Shown in pieces: positions 19,482 through 30,699 of a stretch of 46,222 nucleotides of DNA. This stretch comes from Micrococcales bacterium 73-13 (lineage in GTDB: Bacteria; Actinomycetota; Actinomycetes; Actinomycetales; Microbacteriaceae): assembly GCA_001898855.1 (NCBI GenBank), contig MKVN01000036.1, forward strand, positions 9,820-56,041. Reading direction: 5' to 3'. Position numbers and translations under genes: made by a program. Positions within the stretch are counted from its first letter, which is position 1; every line of letters starts with the position of its first letter. Below the pieces are notes generated by a model. The model was given only the letters and a program-made list of their open reading frames with translations. It was not told the origin of the DNA and made no database searches.

Positions 19482-20508
19482 GGACACGGCGATCGTCGAC
19501 GAGATCGAGGTCGACGGCGTCTCCATGGTCCGGCTGCTCGGCCCGCAGGACCGGCTGCTGCGCACCATCGAGCGGCAGGTGCCGGCGGTGCGGGTCTCCG
19601 TCCGCGGCAACGTGGTGCGCCTCGAGGGCGCGGCCGACGACGTGGCGCTCGCCCGGGCGCTCGTCGAGGAGCTCGTCGCGATGGTGCGCGGCGGCGTCGA
19701 CCTCGATGAGGTCGGGGTGGAGGCGTCCCGGCGCGCGCTGGAGACCGGCGGCGTGCCGTCCCAGGCCTTCGGCGAGGCGATCCTGACCAGCCGCGGGCGC
19801 ACCATCCGGGCCAAGACGATCGGGCAGAAGGCCTATGTCGACGCCATCGACCGGCACACGATCGTGTTCGGGATCGGGCCGGCGGGCACCGGCAAGACCT
19901 ACCTCGCGATGGCGAAGGCCGTGCAGGCGCTGCAGCGCAAGGAGGTCGACCGGATCATCCTGTCCCGGCCCGCGATCGAGGCCGGTGAACGGCTCGGCTT
20001 CCTGCCAGGGACGCTCACCGACAAGATCGACCCCTACCTGCGACCCCTCTACGACGCGCTCAACGAGATGATGGACCCGGAGCTCGTCCCGAAGCTGCTG
20101 GCCACCGGCGTCGTCGAGGTCGCGCCGCTGGCCTACATGCGCGGCCGGACGCTGAACAGCTCCTTCGTGGTGCTCGACGAGGCGCAGAACACCACGCCGG
20201 AGCAGATGAAGATGTTCCTCACCCGGCTCGGCTTCGGCTCCCGGATGGTCATCACCGGCGACATCACCCAGGTCGACCTGCCCGCGGCCGCGAGCGGGCT
20301 GAAGCTCGTGACCCGGATCCTCGACCGCATCGACGACATCGCGTTCGCCCGGCTCACCTCCGACGACGTGGTGCGGCACTCGCTGGTCGGGCGGATCGTC
20401 GACGCCTACACCGCCTACGACGCGCAGCAGCTGGCGAGGCAGCACCGCGAGGAGCAGGCCTCGAGCCGCGCCGCCGCACCCAGGTCCGCGATCCGGAAGA
20501 GGCGCTGA
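19468..20508 (+). CDS. phoH: PhoH-like ATPase
   Basis: Predicted RNA-linked ATPase, generally found beside ybeY and probably acting in ribosome or RNA quality control. The 346-residue protein has a short KH-like N-terminal region, a Walker A GPAGTGKT (near residue 137), Walker B VLDEAQNTTPEQM and the IITGDITQVDLP-type motif (here VITGDITQVDLP). The TTG start is chosen because GAGGAGAG is 3-9 nt upstream and the next in-frame starts would remove the conserved N-terminal part; the overlap with the HIT gene supports it. The stop overlaps the ybeY ATG by one base. Confidence 0.92.
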   Translation: MASSEDTAIVDEIEVDGVSMVRLLGPQDRLLRTIERQVPAVRVSVRGNVVRLEGAADDVALARALVEELVAMVRGGVDLDEVGVEASRRALETGGVPSQAFGEAILTSRGRTIRAKTIGQKAYVDAIDRHTIVFGIGPAGTGKTYLAMAKAVQALQRKEVDRIILSRPAIEAGERLGFLPGTLTDKIDPYLRPLYDALNEMMDPELVPKLLATGVVEVAPLAYMRGRTLNSSFVVLDEAQNTTPEQMKMFLTRLGFGSRMVITGDITQVDLPAAASGLKLVTRILDRIDDIAFARLTSDDVVRHSLVGRIVDAYTAYDAQQLARQHREEQASSRAAAPRSAIRKRR

Positions 20509-20969
20509 TGGCGATCGAGATCAACAACGAGTCCGGCGTCGACGTCGACGAAGCCGCCGTGCAGCGGCTCGCGACCTTCGTCCTGGACCAGCTGCACGTG
20601 CACCCCGACGCGGAGCTCGCGATCGTGTTCGTCGACGAGGGCGCGATGGAGCAGCTGCACGTGCAGTGGATGGACGAGCCGGGGCCGACGGACGTGCTGA
20701 GCTTCCCGATGGACGAGCTGCGGCCGGGCACCGACGAGGAGCCGACCCCGGCCGGGCTGCTCGGCGACATCGTGGTGTGCCCGCAGGTGGCGGCGGCGCA
20801 GGCCGAGACGGCCGGGCACTCCGCGCTCGAGGAGGTCCAGCTGCTCGCCTGCCACGGCCTGCTGCACCTGCTCGGCTTCGACCACGCGGAGCCCGAGGAG
20901 GAGCGCGAGATGTTCGGGCTGCAGCGGGACCTGCTCGTCGGCTTCGCCCTGGCGGAGCGGAAGCGCTGA
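20508..20969 (+). CDS. ybeY: Endoribonuclease YbeY
   Basis: Zinc-dependent endoribonuclease for 16S rRNA 3' maturation and ribosome quality control. The 153-residue protein carries the zinc motif His116-x3-His120-x5-His126 (HGLLHLLGFDH) and the TDVLSFP segment. Normal length. Start ATG overlaps the phoH stop, so the two are translationally coupled. Another ATG overlaps its own stop (20969) but opens only an 8-codon frame, see the next gene. Confidence 0.96.
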   Translation: MAIEINNESGVDVDEAAVQRLATFVLDQLHVHPDAELAIVFVDEGAMEQLHVQWMDEPGPTDVLSFPMDELRPGTDEEPTPAGLLGDIVVCPQVAAAQAETAGHSALEEVQLLACHGLLHLLGFDHAEPEEEREMFGLQRDLLVGFALAERKR

Positions 20970-20995
20970 TGCGCGCCGCCGGGCGGGAGCGGTAG
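20969..20995 (+). other. Eight-codon frame coupled to ybeY
   Basis: ATG overlaps the ybeY TGA and runs MRAAGRER before TAG. It occupies the place where the membrane domain of the following CBS protein would normally begin and may be a leftover of it. No evidence that the peptide matters. Confidence 0.3.
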
Positions 20996-21002
20996 CCGCG
21001 GC

Positions 21003-21875
21003 GTGGGCGCGCTGCAGGCGATCGCGCGGCCGGTCGGGCACTTCTTCGTCCGGGTCGGCACCTGGCTGCTGGCCGGCGACCGGGAGTCGGGCGAGCAGCT
21101 GCTGTCGATCGTCGACGAGGCCGCGGAGCTCGACACCATCGAGGAGGACGAGCGGGAGCTGATCCGCTCCGTGTTCGAGTTCGGCGAGACGGTGGTGCGC
21201 GAGCTGATGGTCCCGCGCACCGACATGGCGACGGTCGAGGCGACCGCGACGATCGGCGAGGCGGTCGCGGCGTTCCTGCGGCGCGGGGTCTCGCGGATGC
21301 CGGTGATCGGCGAGGACGCCGACGAGGTGGTCGGGATCCTGCACCTGCGCGACACGGTCGGCGCGGATCCGGCCGACGCGGTCACCGCGCGGGCGCGGGC
21401 GGCGGCGTTCGTCCCGGAGTCGCAGAAGGCCGACGAGCTGCTCCGGCAGATGCAGCGGGAGCGCTTCCACCTCGCGATGGTCGTCGACGAGTACGGCGGC
21501 ATCGCCGGCCTGGTCACGATGGAGGACCTCATCGAGGAGCTCGTCGGCGAGATCTCCGACGAGTCGGACGTCGATCCGTCCCAGGTGGAGGAGCTCGGCC
21601 CCGGGCGGTACCGGGTCGCCGCCCGCTTCAACGTCGAGGACCTCGGCGAGCTGTTCGGCATCGAGCTCGCCGACGACGACGTCGACTCGGCCGGCGGCCT
21701 GCTCACGAAGGCGCTCGGCGAGCTGCCGAGGTACGGCGCCTCGGTCGTCGTCGCCGGGCTGCGGCTCACGGCGGACCGCATCGAGCGCCGCCGCGTGATG
21801 ACGGTCGTCGCCGAGCGCGACGAGGCGCTGGTGGCGGCCGAGGACGCCTTCCCGCCGACGGGGAGGACGCGATGA
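21003..21875 (+). CDS. CorC/HlyC-like CBS-domain protein without DUF21
   Basis: Member of the CNNM/CorC family, linked to Mg2+/Co2+ handling. The 290-residue protein has a short linker helix (1-30), the ERELIRSVFEFGETVVRELMVPRTDM segment, two CBS domains (about 60-185, with VVDEYGGIAGLVTMEDLIEELVGEI) and a C-terminal CorC-HlyC domain (about 195-285). Actinobacterial homologues in this position usually carry four N-terminal membrane helices (DUF21) and exceed 400 residues; here only 33 bp separate ybeY from the GTG, so that domain is absent. The result resembles soluble CorC of proteobacteria (about 290 residues). GTG at 21003 is the only reasonable start. The stop overlaps the era ATG by four bases. 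Confidence 0.88.
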   Translation: MGALQAIARPVGHFFVRVGTWLLAGDRESGEQLLSIVDEAAELDTIEEDERELIRSVFEFGETVVRELMVPRTDMATVEATATIGEAVAAFLRRGVSRMPVIGEDADEVVGILHLRDTVGADPADAVTARARAAAFVPESQKADELLRQMQRERFHLAMVVDEYGGIAGLVTMEDLIEELVGEISDESDVDPSQVEELGPGRYRVAARFNVEDLGELFGIELADDDVDSAGGLLTKALGELPRYGASVVVAGLRLTADRIERRRVMTVVAERDEALVAAEDAFPPTGRTR

Positions 21876-22789
21876 GTCCGGGCCGCGCCGGCTTCGTCTC
21901 CTTCGTCGGCCGTCCGAACGCCGGCAAGTCGACGCTCACGAACGCCCTCGTCGGCGAGAAGGTCGCGATCACCTCCGCCAAGCCGCAGACCACCCGTCGC
22001 GCGATCCGCGGCATCCTGCACCGCCCCGACGGGCAGCTGGTGATCGTCGACACGCCCGGCGTCCACCGGCCCCGGACGCTGCTCGGCGAGCGGCTCAACG
22101 ACCTCGTCGAGTCGACGCTGGCCGACGTCGACGTGATCGCGTTCTGCGTCCCGGCCGACGAGCGGATCGGGCCGGGGGACCGCTTCATCGTCGAGCAGTT
22201 GGCGCGGTACCCGCGTGCGCGCAAGGTGGCGGTCGTCACCAAGACCGACAAGGCCTCGCGGGCGCGGGTGGCCGAGCAGCTCGTCGCCGTCGCCGGGCTG
22301 TGCGACTGGGACGAGATCGTGCCGGTGTCGGCGCTCGCCGACGAGCAGGTCGGGGTGCTCGCCGACGCGCTCATCGCCCTCATGCCGGAGTCCGAGCCGC
22401 TGTACCCCGTCGACGCTGTGACGGACGAGACGGACGAGGACCGCATCGCCGAGCTGATCCGGGAGGCGGCGCTCGAGGGCGTGCAGGACGAGCTCCCGCA
22501 CTCGCTCGCGGTCACCGTCGACGAGATCGCGCCGCGGCCGGCCGCCGAGGCGGCCGAGGGCGGCTCGAAGGGCCCCATCACCGACGTCTACGCGAACGTC
22601 TGGGTCGAGCGGGACAGCCAGAAGGGCATCGTCATCGGCCGCCGGGGGGCGCGGCTCGCGGAGATCGGCGCCCGGGCGCGCCCCGGCATCGAGGCGCTGC
22701 TCGGGACCCGCGTCTACCTCAGCCTGCGGGTCAAGGTGGCCAAGGAGTGGCAGCGCGACCCGAAGCAGCTCGGCCGTCTGGGCTTCTGA
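21872..22789 (+). CDS. era: GTPase Era
   Basis: GTPase that assists 16S rRNA maturation and 30S assembly. The 305-residue protein has G1 GRPNAGKST, G2 TTRRAIRG, G3 DTPG, G4 TKTD (the usual NKxD has Thr in place of Asn), then a KH domain with the GXXG loop GRRGARLAEIG and the typical end LKVKV-type segment (here LRVKVAKEWQRDPKQL). Start ATG overlaps the previous stop (ATGA). It closes the ybeY operon; leuA follows under its own leader. Confidence 0.96.
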   Translation: MSPGRAGFVSFVGRPNAGKSTLTNALVGEKVAITSAKPQTTRRAIRGILHRPDGQLVIVDTPGVHRPRTLLGERLNDLVESTLADVDVIAFCVPADERIGPGDRFIVEQLARYPRARKVAVVTKTDKASRARVAEQLVAVAGLCDWDEIVPVSALADEQVGVLADALIALMPESEPLYPVDAVTDETDEDRIAELIREAALEGVQDELPHSLAVTVDEIAPRPAAEAAEGGSKGPITDVYANVWVERDSQKGIVIGRRGARLAEIGARARPGIEALLGTRVYLSLRVKVAKEWQRDPKQLGRLGF

Positions 22790-22835
22790 TCCGGCCGGGA
22801 CCGGGGCCGTGCGGCGCCGCATCGGGGCCCGGTGC

Positions 22836-24719
<1,884 letters not shown>

Positions 24720-24731
24720 GGCCGTCGCCCG

Positions 24732-25478
24732 CTAGTCCGCGGCGTGCGCTCGCGCCCACTCGGCGAAGGTCTGCCGCCCGGCCCCGGGCAGCGTCCCGAG
24801 GCCGGCGCCGGCGCGCAGCGCACGCCCGGACGCCCCCGGCAGCGGGAGCTCCCAGACGAGCGGCCGGCGGCCGCGGGCCGTGAACCAGACGCGGGCGAAG
24901 CCGGCGAGCGCGCCCTGCTCGGGCCCGGCGAGGTCGGCGACCCGGCCCGAGGGGCCGGCCTCGACCAGCTCGACCAGCCGTTCGGCGACCTCGCCGACCG
25001 CGATCGGCTGCATCGCCCACTTCGGCGCGACGACGACGGCGCGCTGCCGTCCCACCAGCCGCGGCACGAAGTCGTGGAACTGGGTCGCCCGCAGGATCGT
25101 CCACGGCACGCCGGCGGCCCGCACCGCCTCCTCCGCCTCGACCTTGCGGCGGTAGTAGGAGAACGGATGGCCGTCGATCCCGACGATCGAGATGTAGAGC
25201 AGGTGGTCTACGCCAGCGGCAGCGGCGGCCGCCGCGAGCCGCCGGGTGTGCTCGGCCTCGTCCGAGCCGCCGTAGGCGAGGTGCACGACGGCGCCGACGC
25301 CGGCGAGCGCCGGCTCGAGGCCCTCACCGGTCGCGAGATCCCCCTGGATCCGGCCCTCGCCCGGCTGACGGCTCAGCACGCGCACCTCGCGCCCCGCGGC
25401 TCGGAGCCGCTCCACGGTCGGCCGCCCGACGGTGCCGGTGCCGCCGGTGACGAGGATGGGGGAATCGCCAGTCGGCAT
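24732..25478 (-). CDS. NmrA/SDR-like NAD(P)-binding protein
   Basis: Atypical short-chain dehydrogenase fold of unknown substrate. The 248-residue protein has the cofactor motif VTGGTGTVGRPTVERLRAAG (first 30 residues), RVLSRQP, a LLYISIVGIDGHPFSYYRRKVEAEEAV segment holding a Tyr-x-x-x-Lys, and PWTILRATQFHDF, typical of NmrA-like redox sensors and related NAD(P)H-binding proteins. The ATG at 25478 matches the fold start and lies 6 nt from GAGAAT; the frame extends upstream but over recO on the other strand. It converges with leuA. Confidence 0.85.
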   Translation of the reverse strand: MPTGDSPILVTGGTGTVGRPTVERLRAAGREVRVLSRQPGEGRIQGDLATGEGLEPALAGVGAVVHLAYGGSDEAEHTRRLAAAAAAAGVDHLLYISIVGIDGHPFSYYRRKVEAEEAVRAAGVPWTILRATQFHDFVPRLVGRQRAVVVAPKWAMQPIAVGEVAERLVELVEAGPSGRVADLAGPEQGALAGFARVWFTARGRRPLVWELPLPGASGRALRAGAGLGTLPGAGRQTFAEWARAHAAD

Positions 25479-25515
25479 GCGACCATTCTCCACCCGGGGC
25501 GCGGATACTTGAGCG
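25479..25515. promoter_or_regulatory. 37-bp divergent promoter region, both sides leaderless
   Basis: Minus-strand GAGAAT (complement of 25485-25490) and plus-strand GATACT (25504-25509) are each 6 nt from the start codons of the NmrA-like gene and recO. There is no room for separate -35 regions without overlap. Confidence 0.5.
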
Positions 25516-26262
25516 GTGCCGACGTACCGTGACGAGGCGATCGTGCTGCGGACCCACAAGCTGGGGGAGGCGGACCGGATCGTCACCATGCTCGGCCGCT
25601 CGCGCGGCAGGATCCGCGCGGTCGCCAAGGGCGTCCGGCGCACCGGCTCGCGGTTCGGGGCGCGGCTCGAGCCGTTCATGCTCGTCGACCTGCAGTGCTA
25701 CCAGGGGCGCTCGCTCGACACGGTCACGCAGGCGGTGACGCTCGGCGCCTACGCCGGCGACATCGCCGCCGACTACGGGCGCTACACCGCCGCCTCGGCC
25801 ATCGTGGAGGCGGCCGACCGGCTCACCGAGGACGACGGCGGCGCGCACGCGGGCGGCGGGGAGCAGTTCGCCCTGCTCGTCGGCGCGCTGCGCTCGCTCG
25901 CGCGCGGCGAGCACCCGTCCGGCCTGATCGTCGACTCCTACCTGCTGCGCGCGCTGTCGATCGCCGGGTGGGCGCCGAGCCTGGACGACTGCGCCGTCAC
26001 CGGCGAGCCGGGGCCGCACACGACGTTCGTCATCCAGTCCGGCGGCGTCGTCGCCGACCGGATCGCCCCGCCGGGCGCGCCGCGCGTCGACCTGATGACG
26101 CTCGCGCTGCTCGCCGCGCTGCGGGACGGCGACTGGCCGGTCGCGGAGGCCTCCGACGAGCGCACCAGGGCGCGCGCCACCGGCCTGGTCGCCGCCTATG
26201 CGCAGTACCACCTCGAGCGCGGGCTGAAGAGCCTCCCGCACGTCGACCGCACGCCCGCCTGA
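25516..26262 (+). CDS. recO: DNA repair protein RecO
   Basis: Recombination mediator that loads RecA onto gaps with RecR and anneals strands. The 248-residue protein has the N-terminal OB fold ([20 protein letters not shown], then [23 protein letters not shown]) and the helical C-terminal domain. The zinc-finger Cys residues present in some RecO proteins are reduced here to a single Cys ([10 protein letters not shown]), so this copy probably lacks zinc. GTG start 6 nt after GATACT. It forms the head of recO-uppS, although uppS has its own promoter-like hexamer. Confidence 0.93.
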   Translation: MPTYRDEAIVLRTHKLGEADRIVTMLGRSRGRIRAVAKGVRRTGSRFGARLEPFMLVDLQCYQGRSLDTVTQAVTLGAYAGDIAADYGRYTAASAIVEAADRLTEDDGGAHAGGGEQFALLVGALRSLARGEHPSGLIVDSYLLRALSIAGWAPSLDDCAVTGEPGPHTTFVIQSGGVVADRIAPPGAPRVDLMTLALLAALRDGDWPVAEASDERTRARATGLVAAYAQYHLERGLKSLPHVDRTPA

Positions 26263-26273
26263 GGCGCGCGCGG

Positions 26274-26279
26274 GATACT
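26274..26279 (+). promoter_or_regulatory. -10 hexamer for leaderless uppS
   Basis: GATACT lies 6 nt before the GTG start at 26286, within the 23-nt gap after recO. Confidence 0.45.
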
Positions 26280-26285
26280 GGACGG

Positions 26286-27113
26286 GTGGCGCGCACCAGG
26301 GAGCCGATCCCGCTCCGACCGGTCGACTGGACCGGCGAGACGCCGCCGGCGTTCCCCGCGGGCTCCGTCCCCGGCCACGTCGCGATCGTGATGGACGGCA
26401 ACGGCCGCTGGGCGAACCGGCAGGGCCTGCCGCGCGTGGAGGGGCACCGCGCGGGGGAGGCGACGATGCTCGACGTCGTCGCCGGCGCGATCCAGGCCGG
26501 CGTCGGGCACCTCAGCCTCTACGCGTTCTCCACCGAGAACTGGGCGCGCTCCGTCGACGAGGTCCGCTTCCTGATGGGCTTCAACCGCGACGTGCTGCAC
26601 CGGCGCCGCGACCAGCTCGTCGACTGGAACGTCCGATTCCGCTGGGCGGGCCGACGCCCGCGGCTCTGGCAGTCGGTCGTCAAGGACCTCGTGCTGACCG
26701 AGCGCGCGACGGCCGGGAGCACCGGGATGACGCTCAACCTGTGCGTCAATTACGGCGGCCGGAACGAGCTCGTGGACGCCGTCAACGCGATCGCCGGCGA
26801 GGTCGCCGCCGGACGCCTCAAGCCCGGCGGCGTCACCGCGCGCACGATCGCGAGGCACCTCTACGTCCCCGACATGCCCGACGTCGACCTGTTCGTGCGC
26901 ACCTCCGGCGAGCATCGCACCTCGAACTTCCTGCTCTGGGAGTCCGCGTACGCGGAGCTGGTCTTCCAGGACGTGCTCTGGCCGGACTACCGGCGCGCCC
27001 ACCTGTGGTCGGCGATCGGGGAGTACGTCGGCCGCGACCGCCGCTTCGGCGGGGCCGTCGACCGGCCGGGGGACGACGGCCTGCCGGCCGATCCGCCGGG
27101 CCGCCCCCGGTAA
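26286..27113 (+). CDS. uppS: Isoprenyl (undecaprenyl/decaprenyl) diphosphate synthase, cis type
   Basis: Makes the long-chain cis-polyprenyl diphosphate carrier used in cell-wall synthesis. The 275-residue protein carries the catalytic [10 protein letters not shown] motif, the [13 protein letters not shown] segment, [19 protein letters not shown] and the C-terminal [25 protein letters not shown] motif. Chain length (C50 versus C55) cannot be set from sequence here. The GTG at 26286 is chosen by promoter spacing. A Pro/Gly/Asp tail ends the protein. Confidence 0.94.
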   Translation: MARTREPIPLRPVDWTGETPPAFPAGSVPGHVAIVMDGNGRWANRQGLPRVEGHRAGEATMLDVVAGAIQAGVGHLSLYAFSTENWARSVDEVRFLMGFNRDVLHRRRDQLVDWNVRFRWAGRRPRLWQSVVKDLVLTERATAGSTGMTLNLCVNYGGRNELVDAVNAIAGEVAAGRLKPGGVTARTIARHLYVPDMPDVDLFVRTSGEHRTSNFLLWESAYAELVFQDVLWPDYRRAHLWSAIGEYVGRDRRFGGAVDRPGDDGLPADPPGRPR

Positions 27114-27116
27114 ACT
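27111..27116 (+). promoter_or_regulatory. -10 hexamer for glyS
   Basis: TAAACT overlaps the uppS stop and ends 8 nt before the GTG of glyS. Confidence 0.4.
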
Positions 27117-27124
27117 CGTGCCTC

Positions 27125-28504
27125 GTGCCATCGCAGACCACGCTCGACGCCGTCATCGCCCTCGCCAAGCGCCGCGGGTTCGTCTTCCAGGCCGGTGAGA
27201 TCTACGGCGGCACGCGCTCCGCGTGGGACTACGGCCCGCTCGGCGTCGAGCTCAAGGAGAACATCAAGCGCGAGTGGTGGCAGACCTTCGTCCGCGGTCG
27301 CGACGACATGGTCGGGCTCGACTCGTCGGTGATCCTGCCCAAGCAGGTGTGGGCCGCGTCGGGGCACATCGCCACGTTCACGGACCCGCTGGTCGAGTGC
27401 CTGCAGTGCCACACCCGGCACCGTCAGGACCATCTCGAGGAGGCCTTCGAGGCGAAGCACGGCCGTCGGCCCGCCGGCCTCGAGGAGGTCAACTGCCCGA
27501 ACTGCGGCACGAAGGGCCAGTGGACCGAGCCGCGCGCGTTCTCCGGCCTGATGAAGACCTATCTCGGCCCGGTCGACGACGAGGAGGGGCTGCACTACCT
27601 GCGGCCGGAGACGGCGCAGGGCATCTTCGTGCAGTTCGCGAACATCGTCACGACGTCCCGCCGCCGGCCGCCGTTCGGCGTCGGCCAGGTCGGCAAGGCG
27701 TTCCGGAACGAGATCACGCCGGGCAACTTCATCTTCCGTACCCGCGAGTTCGAGCAGATGGAGATCGAGTACTTCACGCCGCCGGACGAGGCGCCCGCCT
27801 GGTTCGAGCACTGGGTCGAGGCCTGCTGGGACTGGTTCGTCGACCTCGGCATCGACCCGTCGCACCTGCGCCGGTACGATGTGCCGAAGGAGGACCGCGC
27901 CCACTACTCGGCGGGCACCATCGACATCGAGTACGACTTCGGCTTCGCCGGCGGCGGCTGGGGCGAGCTGATGGGCGTCGCGAACCGCACCGACTTCGAC
28001 CTGGGCTCGCACGCCGAGGGCTCCGGGAAGGACCTCTCCTACTTCGACCAGGCCACGGGGGAGCGCTACGTCCCCTACGTGATCGAGCCGTCGTTCGGGC
28101 TCACCCGCGCGATGATGGCGTTCCTGGTCGACGCCTACCGTGAGGAGGAGGTGCCGACCGCGAAGGGGGGCGCCGACACCCGCGTCGTGCTGCGGCTCGA
28201 CCCCCGGCTCGCCCCGGTCAAGGCGGCCGTGCTGCCGCTCAGCCGCAACGAGCAGCTGAGCCCGGTCGCCCGCGAGCTCGCGCAGACCCTCCGCCGGCGG
28301 TGGAACGTCGACTTCGACGACGCCGGCGCGATCGGCCGCCGCTACCGCCGTCAGGACGAGATCGGCACGCCGTTCTGCATCACCGTCGACTTCGACTCGC
28401 TCGAGGACGGCGCGGTCACCGTCCGCGAGCGCGACACGATGCAGCAGGATCGCGTGCCGACGGCCGGGCTGACCGGCTACCTCGCGGAGCGCCTCGGCGG
28501 CTAG
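27125..28504 (+). CDS. glyS: Glycyl-tRNA synthetase, dimeric class II type
   Basis: Charges tRNA-Gly. The 459-residue protein starts [18 protein letters not shown], then has [15 protein letters not shown], a zinc-ribbon-like insert with CxxC pairs (CLQC and CPNC, about 98-125), [12 protein letters not shown] (motif 2 region), [21 protein letters not shown], and [15 protein letters not shown] (motif 3). A C-terminal anticodon-binding domain (about 345-455) follows. This is the eukaryote-like alpha2 form usual in Actinobacteria (named glyS or glyQS). It shares its last four bases with the convergent gene on the other strand. Confidence 0.95.
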   Translation: MPSQTTLDAVIALAKRRGFVFQAGEIYGGTRSAWDYGPLGVELKENIKREWWQTFVRGRDDMVGLDSSVILPKQVWAASGHIATFTDPLVECLQCHTRHRQDHLEEAFEAKHGRRPAGLEEVNCPNCGTKGQWTEPRAFSGLMKTYLGPVDDEEGLHYLRPETAQGIFVQFANIVTTSRRRPPFGVGQVGKAFRNEITPGNFIFRTREFEQMEIEYFTPPDEAPAWFEHWVEACWDWFVDLGIDPSHLRRYDVPKEDRAHYSAGTIDIEYDFGFAGGGWGELMGVANRTDFDLGSHAEGSGKDLSYFDQATGERYVPYVIEPSFGLTRAMMAFLVDAYREEEVPTAKGGADTRVVLRLDPRLAPVKAAVLPLSRNEQLSPVARELAQTLRRRWNVDFDDAGAIGRRYRRQDEIGTPFCITVDFDSLEDGAVTVRERDTMQQDRVPTAGLTGYLAERLGG

Positions 28505-29109
28505 CTGCGCCGCGCCCGCCGCCGGCCGGTGCGGGTGCGGGCGATCGCCGCCCACAGCACGAGCCCGATCACGACGATCGCGGCGCCCGAGGCGATCCAC
28601 AGCGGCCCGACGAGCCCGTCGACCTCGCGCTGCGCGGCCTGCGCGGCCGCCGCCGAGGTCTCGACGGAGGCCGCCGCGGCGGTCTCCGCGCGGTTCGCCG
28701 CGTCGACCGCGGCGGCCTCGTTCGCCTGCAGCGAGTCCTGCATCGCGCGGACCTCGGCGAACGCCGGCGAGGAGCCGCTGATGGAGAAGCCCGGCTCGTG
28801 CGGCTGCGCGGCGATCTCGTCGATGATCTCCTGACGGCGCTCGTCGATCGCGGTCTGACCGGCGCGCAGCGCCTCCTCCGCGGCCGCCACCTCGCCCTGC
28901 GCGGTGCCGAGGGCGGTCTTCGCCTCGGCGGCGCTCGCGTTGGCGGCCTCGAGCCCGCGCACCGCGTTCCCGAGCAGGGCGGCCATGATGCCGATGACCA
29001 CCGCGGCGAGCACGACCGTGACGAGGAACACGAGCCACGCCCTGGCGCCGCGCGGGCGCTGGGGCACGATCGGCGGGGTGATCAGCCGCTCGTGCACATC
29101 CGTCGTCAT
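28501..29109 (-). CDS. Two-helix membrane protein with Ala-rich coiled coil
   Basis: Function unknown. The 202-residue protein has a short cytoplasmic tail with prolines, a first transmembrane helix (about 27-48), a roughly 115-residue polar region very rich in Ala/Glu/Gln that should form a coiled coil (with [19 protein letters not shown]), a second transmembrane helix (about 172-193) and a basic tail ([11 protein letters not shown]). ATG at 29109 has AAGGACG upstream; a TACAGT hexamer lies about 35 nt upstream (complement of 29144-29149), so this gene has a normal leader. It ends tail to tail with glyS, sharing the bases CTAG. Confidence 0.7.
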   Translation of the reverse strand: MTTDVHERLITPPIVPQRPRGARAWLVFLVTVVLAAVVIGIMAALLGNAVRGLEAANASAAEAKTALGTAQGEVAAAEEALRAGQTAIDERRQEIIDEIAAQPHEPGFSISGSSPAFAEVRAMQDSLQANEAAAVDAANRAETAAAASVETSAAAAQAAQREVDGLVGPLWIASGAAIVVIGLVLWAAIARTRTGRRRARRS

Positions 29110-29210
29110 CGGGCCCGTCCTTCGACCGGTGGAGCCTTGCTCTGCACACTGTACCCCGGGACCCCGGACATCGGGCCGGAGATTCCGCCGCGTCGGCGGG
29201 GTCGGCGCGG

Positions 29211-30602
29211 CTAGGGGCGCGGGTCCCGCGCGTCGTACGCGCGCCAGGCCGCGCTGCCGCGCAGCAGCGCCCAGATCAGGACCAGGATCGCCGCGCCTCC
29301 GATGATCGGCGGCGCCCACAGCGCGTCCGGGCCGACCGCCGGCGGGACGGCGAGCGCGACGACCGTCGCGAGCCCGCCGGCGACGAGGTCGCCGATCCTG
29401 GGCCCGCCGGTGACGACGGCGATGAATACGCCCTGGGTCCGGCCCCGCATGTCGTCCGGCACGGCGGTCAGCATCATCGTGGTGCGGAAGATGGCGCTGA
29501 ACTCGTCGGTCACCCCGGTGCCGGCGAGCGCGACGAAGGCGAGCAGCAGCGCGGGCCAGGAGACGTGCTGGAAGTCCGGTCCGACCGGGCCGAACCAGCC
29601 GAGCATCGCGGCGCCGATCACGAGTCCGAACAGGATGGTGAACCCGGCGTAGGCCATGATCGCCCGGCTCACCGCGACGCCCTGGAGGCGGATCCGGGCG
29701 ACCGGCCCGCTGAACAGGCCGGCGAGGAACGTCCCGACCGCCATCGCGGCCGTGAGCAGGCCGACCGTGATCGGCCCGCCGCCGATCGCGACGACGCCGA
29801 TCGCGGGGAACAGCACGTGCGGGCGCCCGAGCGTCATCGCGATGAGGTCGACGACGAAGCTCATCCGGATCACCGGCGCCCGCCGCAGGAAGGCGAGGCC
29901 GTCGGCGAGCGAGCGCCAGCCCGGGCGGGCGACGTCGCTGAGCGGCGGCAGCCGGGGGAGGCTGACCACCCCGAGGAAGCCGGCGGTGAACAGCACCGCG
30001 TCGACCGCGAACGTCGCCGGGTAGCCGACGGCGGCGATCAGCACGCCCGCGACCGCCGGGCCGACCGCGATCTGGAAGCCGAACGTCATGCCGTTCAGGG
30101 CGGCCGCGCGGGAGACCATGTCCTCCGGGACGATCCGGGGGATGATCGCGGTGCGCGCGGCGGAGTTGACCGTCGAGGCGACCGCGTTCACCGTCGTGAT
30201 GAGGTAGAGCGGCCAGATCTCGATCCGGGCCTCCGGCGCGATCGCCGCGTCCCACCAGGCGAAGCCGAGCAGGGCGAGGGTCGAGAGCCAGCTGAGCACC
30301 GCCGTGACGACGGCGACCATGCGCCGGTCGAAGGCGTCGACGAGCATCCCGCCCCACAGCCCGGCGACGATCGTCGGCAGCAGCGAGATCGGGCCGACCA
30401 GGGCGACCAGCAGCGTCGAGCCGGTGATGTCGAAGATGAGCAGCGTGACGGCCGTCATCGTCAGCCACGCGCCGATGCCGGAGATCGCCTGCCCGGCCCA
30501 GAGCCGTCCGAACGCCGGCGACACCCGCAGCGGTGTCAGATCGACGAAGGTGCGATGGGCGGCTGGCGCGGGCTCGGCGTCGTCGCCCGGTTCGCCGCTC
30601 AT
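29211..30602 (-). CDS. MFS transporter (EntS-like)
   Basis: Major facilitator superfamily exporter, resembling the enterobactin-exporter group; substrate unknown. The 463-residue protein has a short N-terminal tail, then about twelve hydrophobic helices, with the loop DAFDRRMVAVVTAVLSW between helices 2 and 3 (equivalent of the MFS motif GxLADRxxRR), VNSAARTAIIPRIVPEDM and FGFQIAVGPAVAGVLI, all common in this group. The ATG 7 nt after TAGTCT (complement of 30610-30615) is preferred over upstream in-frame starts. No siderophore genes are nearby. Confidence 0.87.
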   Translation of the reverse strand: MSGEPGDDAEPAPAAHRTFVDLTPLRVSPAFGRLWAGQAISGIGAWLTMTAVTLLIFDITGSTLLVALVGPISLLPTIVAGLWGGMLVDAFDRRMVAVVTAVLSWLSTLALLGFAWWDAAIAPEARIEIWPLYLITTVNAVASTVNSAARTAIIPRIVPEDMVSRAAALNGMTFGFQIAVGPAVAGVLIAAVGYPATFAVDAVLFTAGFLGVVSLPRLPPLSDVARPGWRSLADGLAFLRRAPVIRMSFVVDLIAMTLGRPHVLFPAIGVVAIGGGPITVGLLTAAMAVGTFLAGLFSGPVARIRLQGVAVSRAIMAYAGFTILFGLVIGAAMLGWFGPVGPDFQHVSWPALLLAFVALAGTGVTDEFSAIFRTTMMLTAVPDDMRGRTQGVFIAVVTGGPRIGDLVAGGLATVVALAVPPAVGPDALWAPPIIGGAAILVLIWALLRGSAAWRAYDARDPRP

Positions 30603-30699
30603 CCCGTCGAGACTACTCCGCGCCAGGGGCCCGCTCGGCAGGCCGTGCGGTCCGCTCGCCCGCCGGAATGCGCGGCGGGCGGGCGGCGTTGGGCCGGGT
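30603..30699. promoter_or_regulatory. Divergent promoter region of MFS and DsbA-family genes
   Basis: Minus-strand TAGTCT (30610-30615) fits a leaderless MFS transcript. For the plus-strand gene I see no convincing -10 and no strong SD. Confidence 0.35.
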
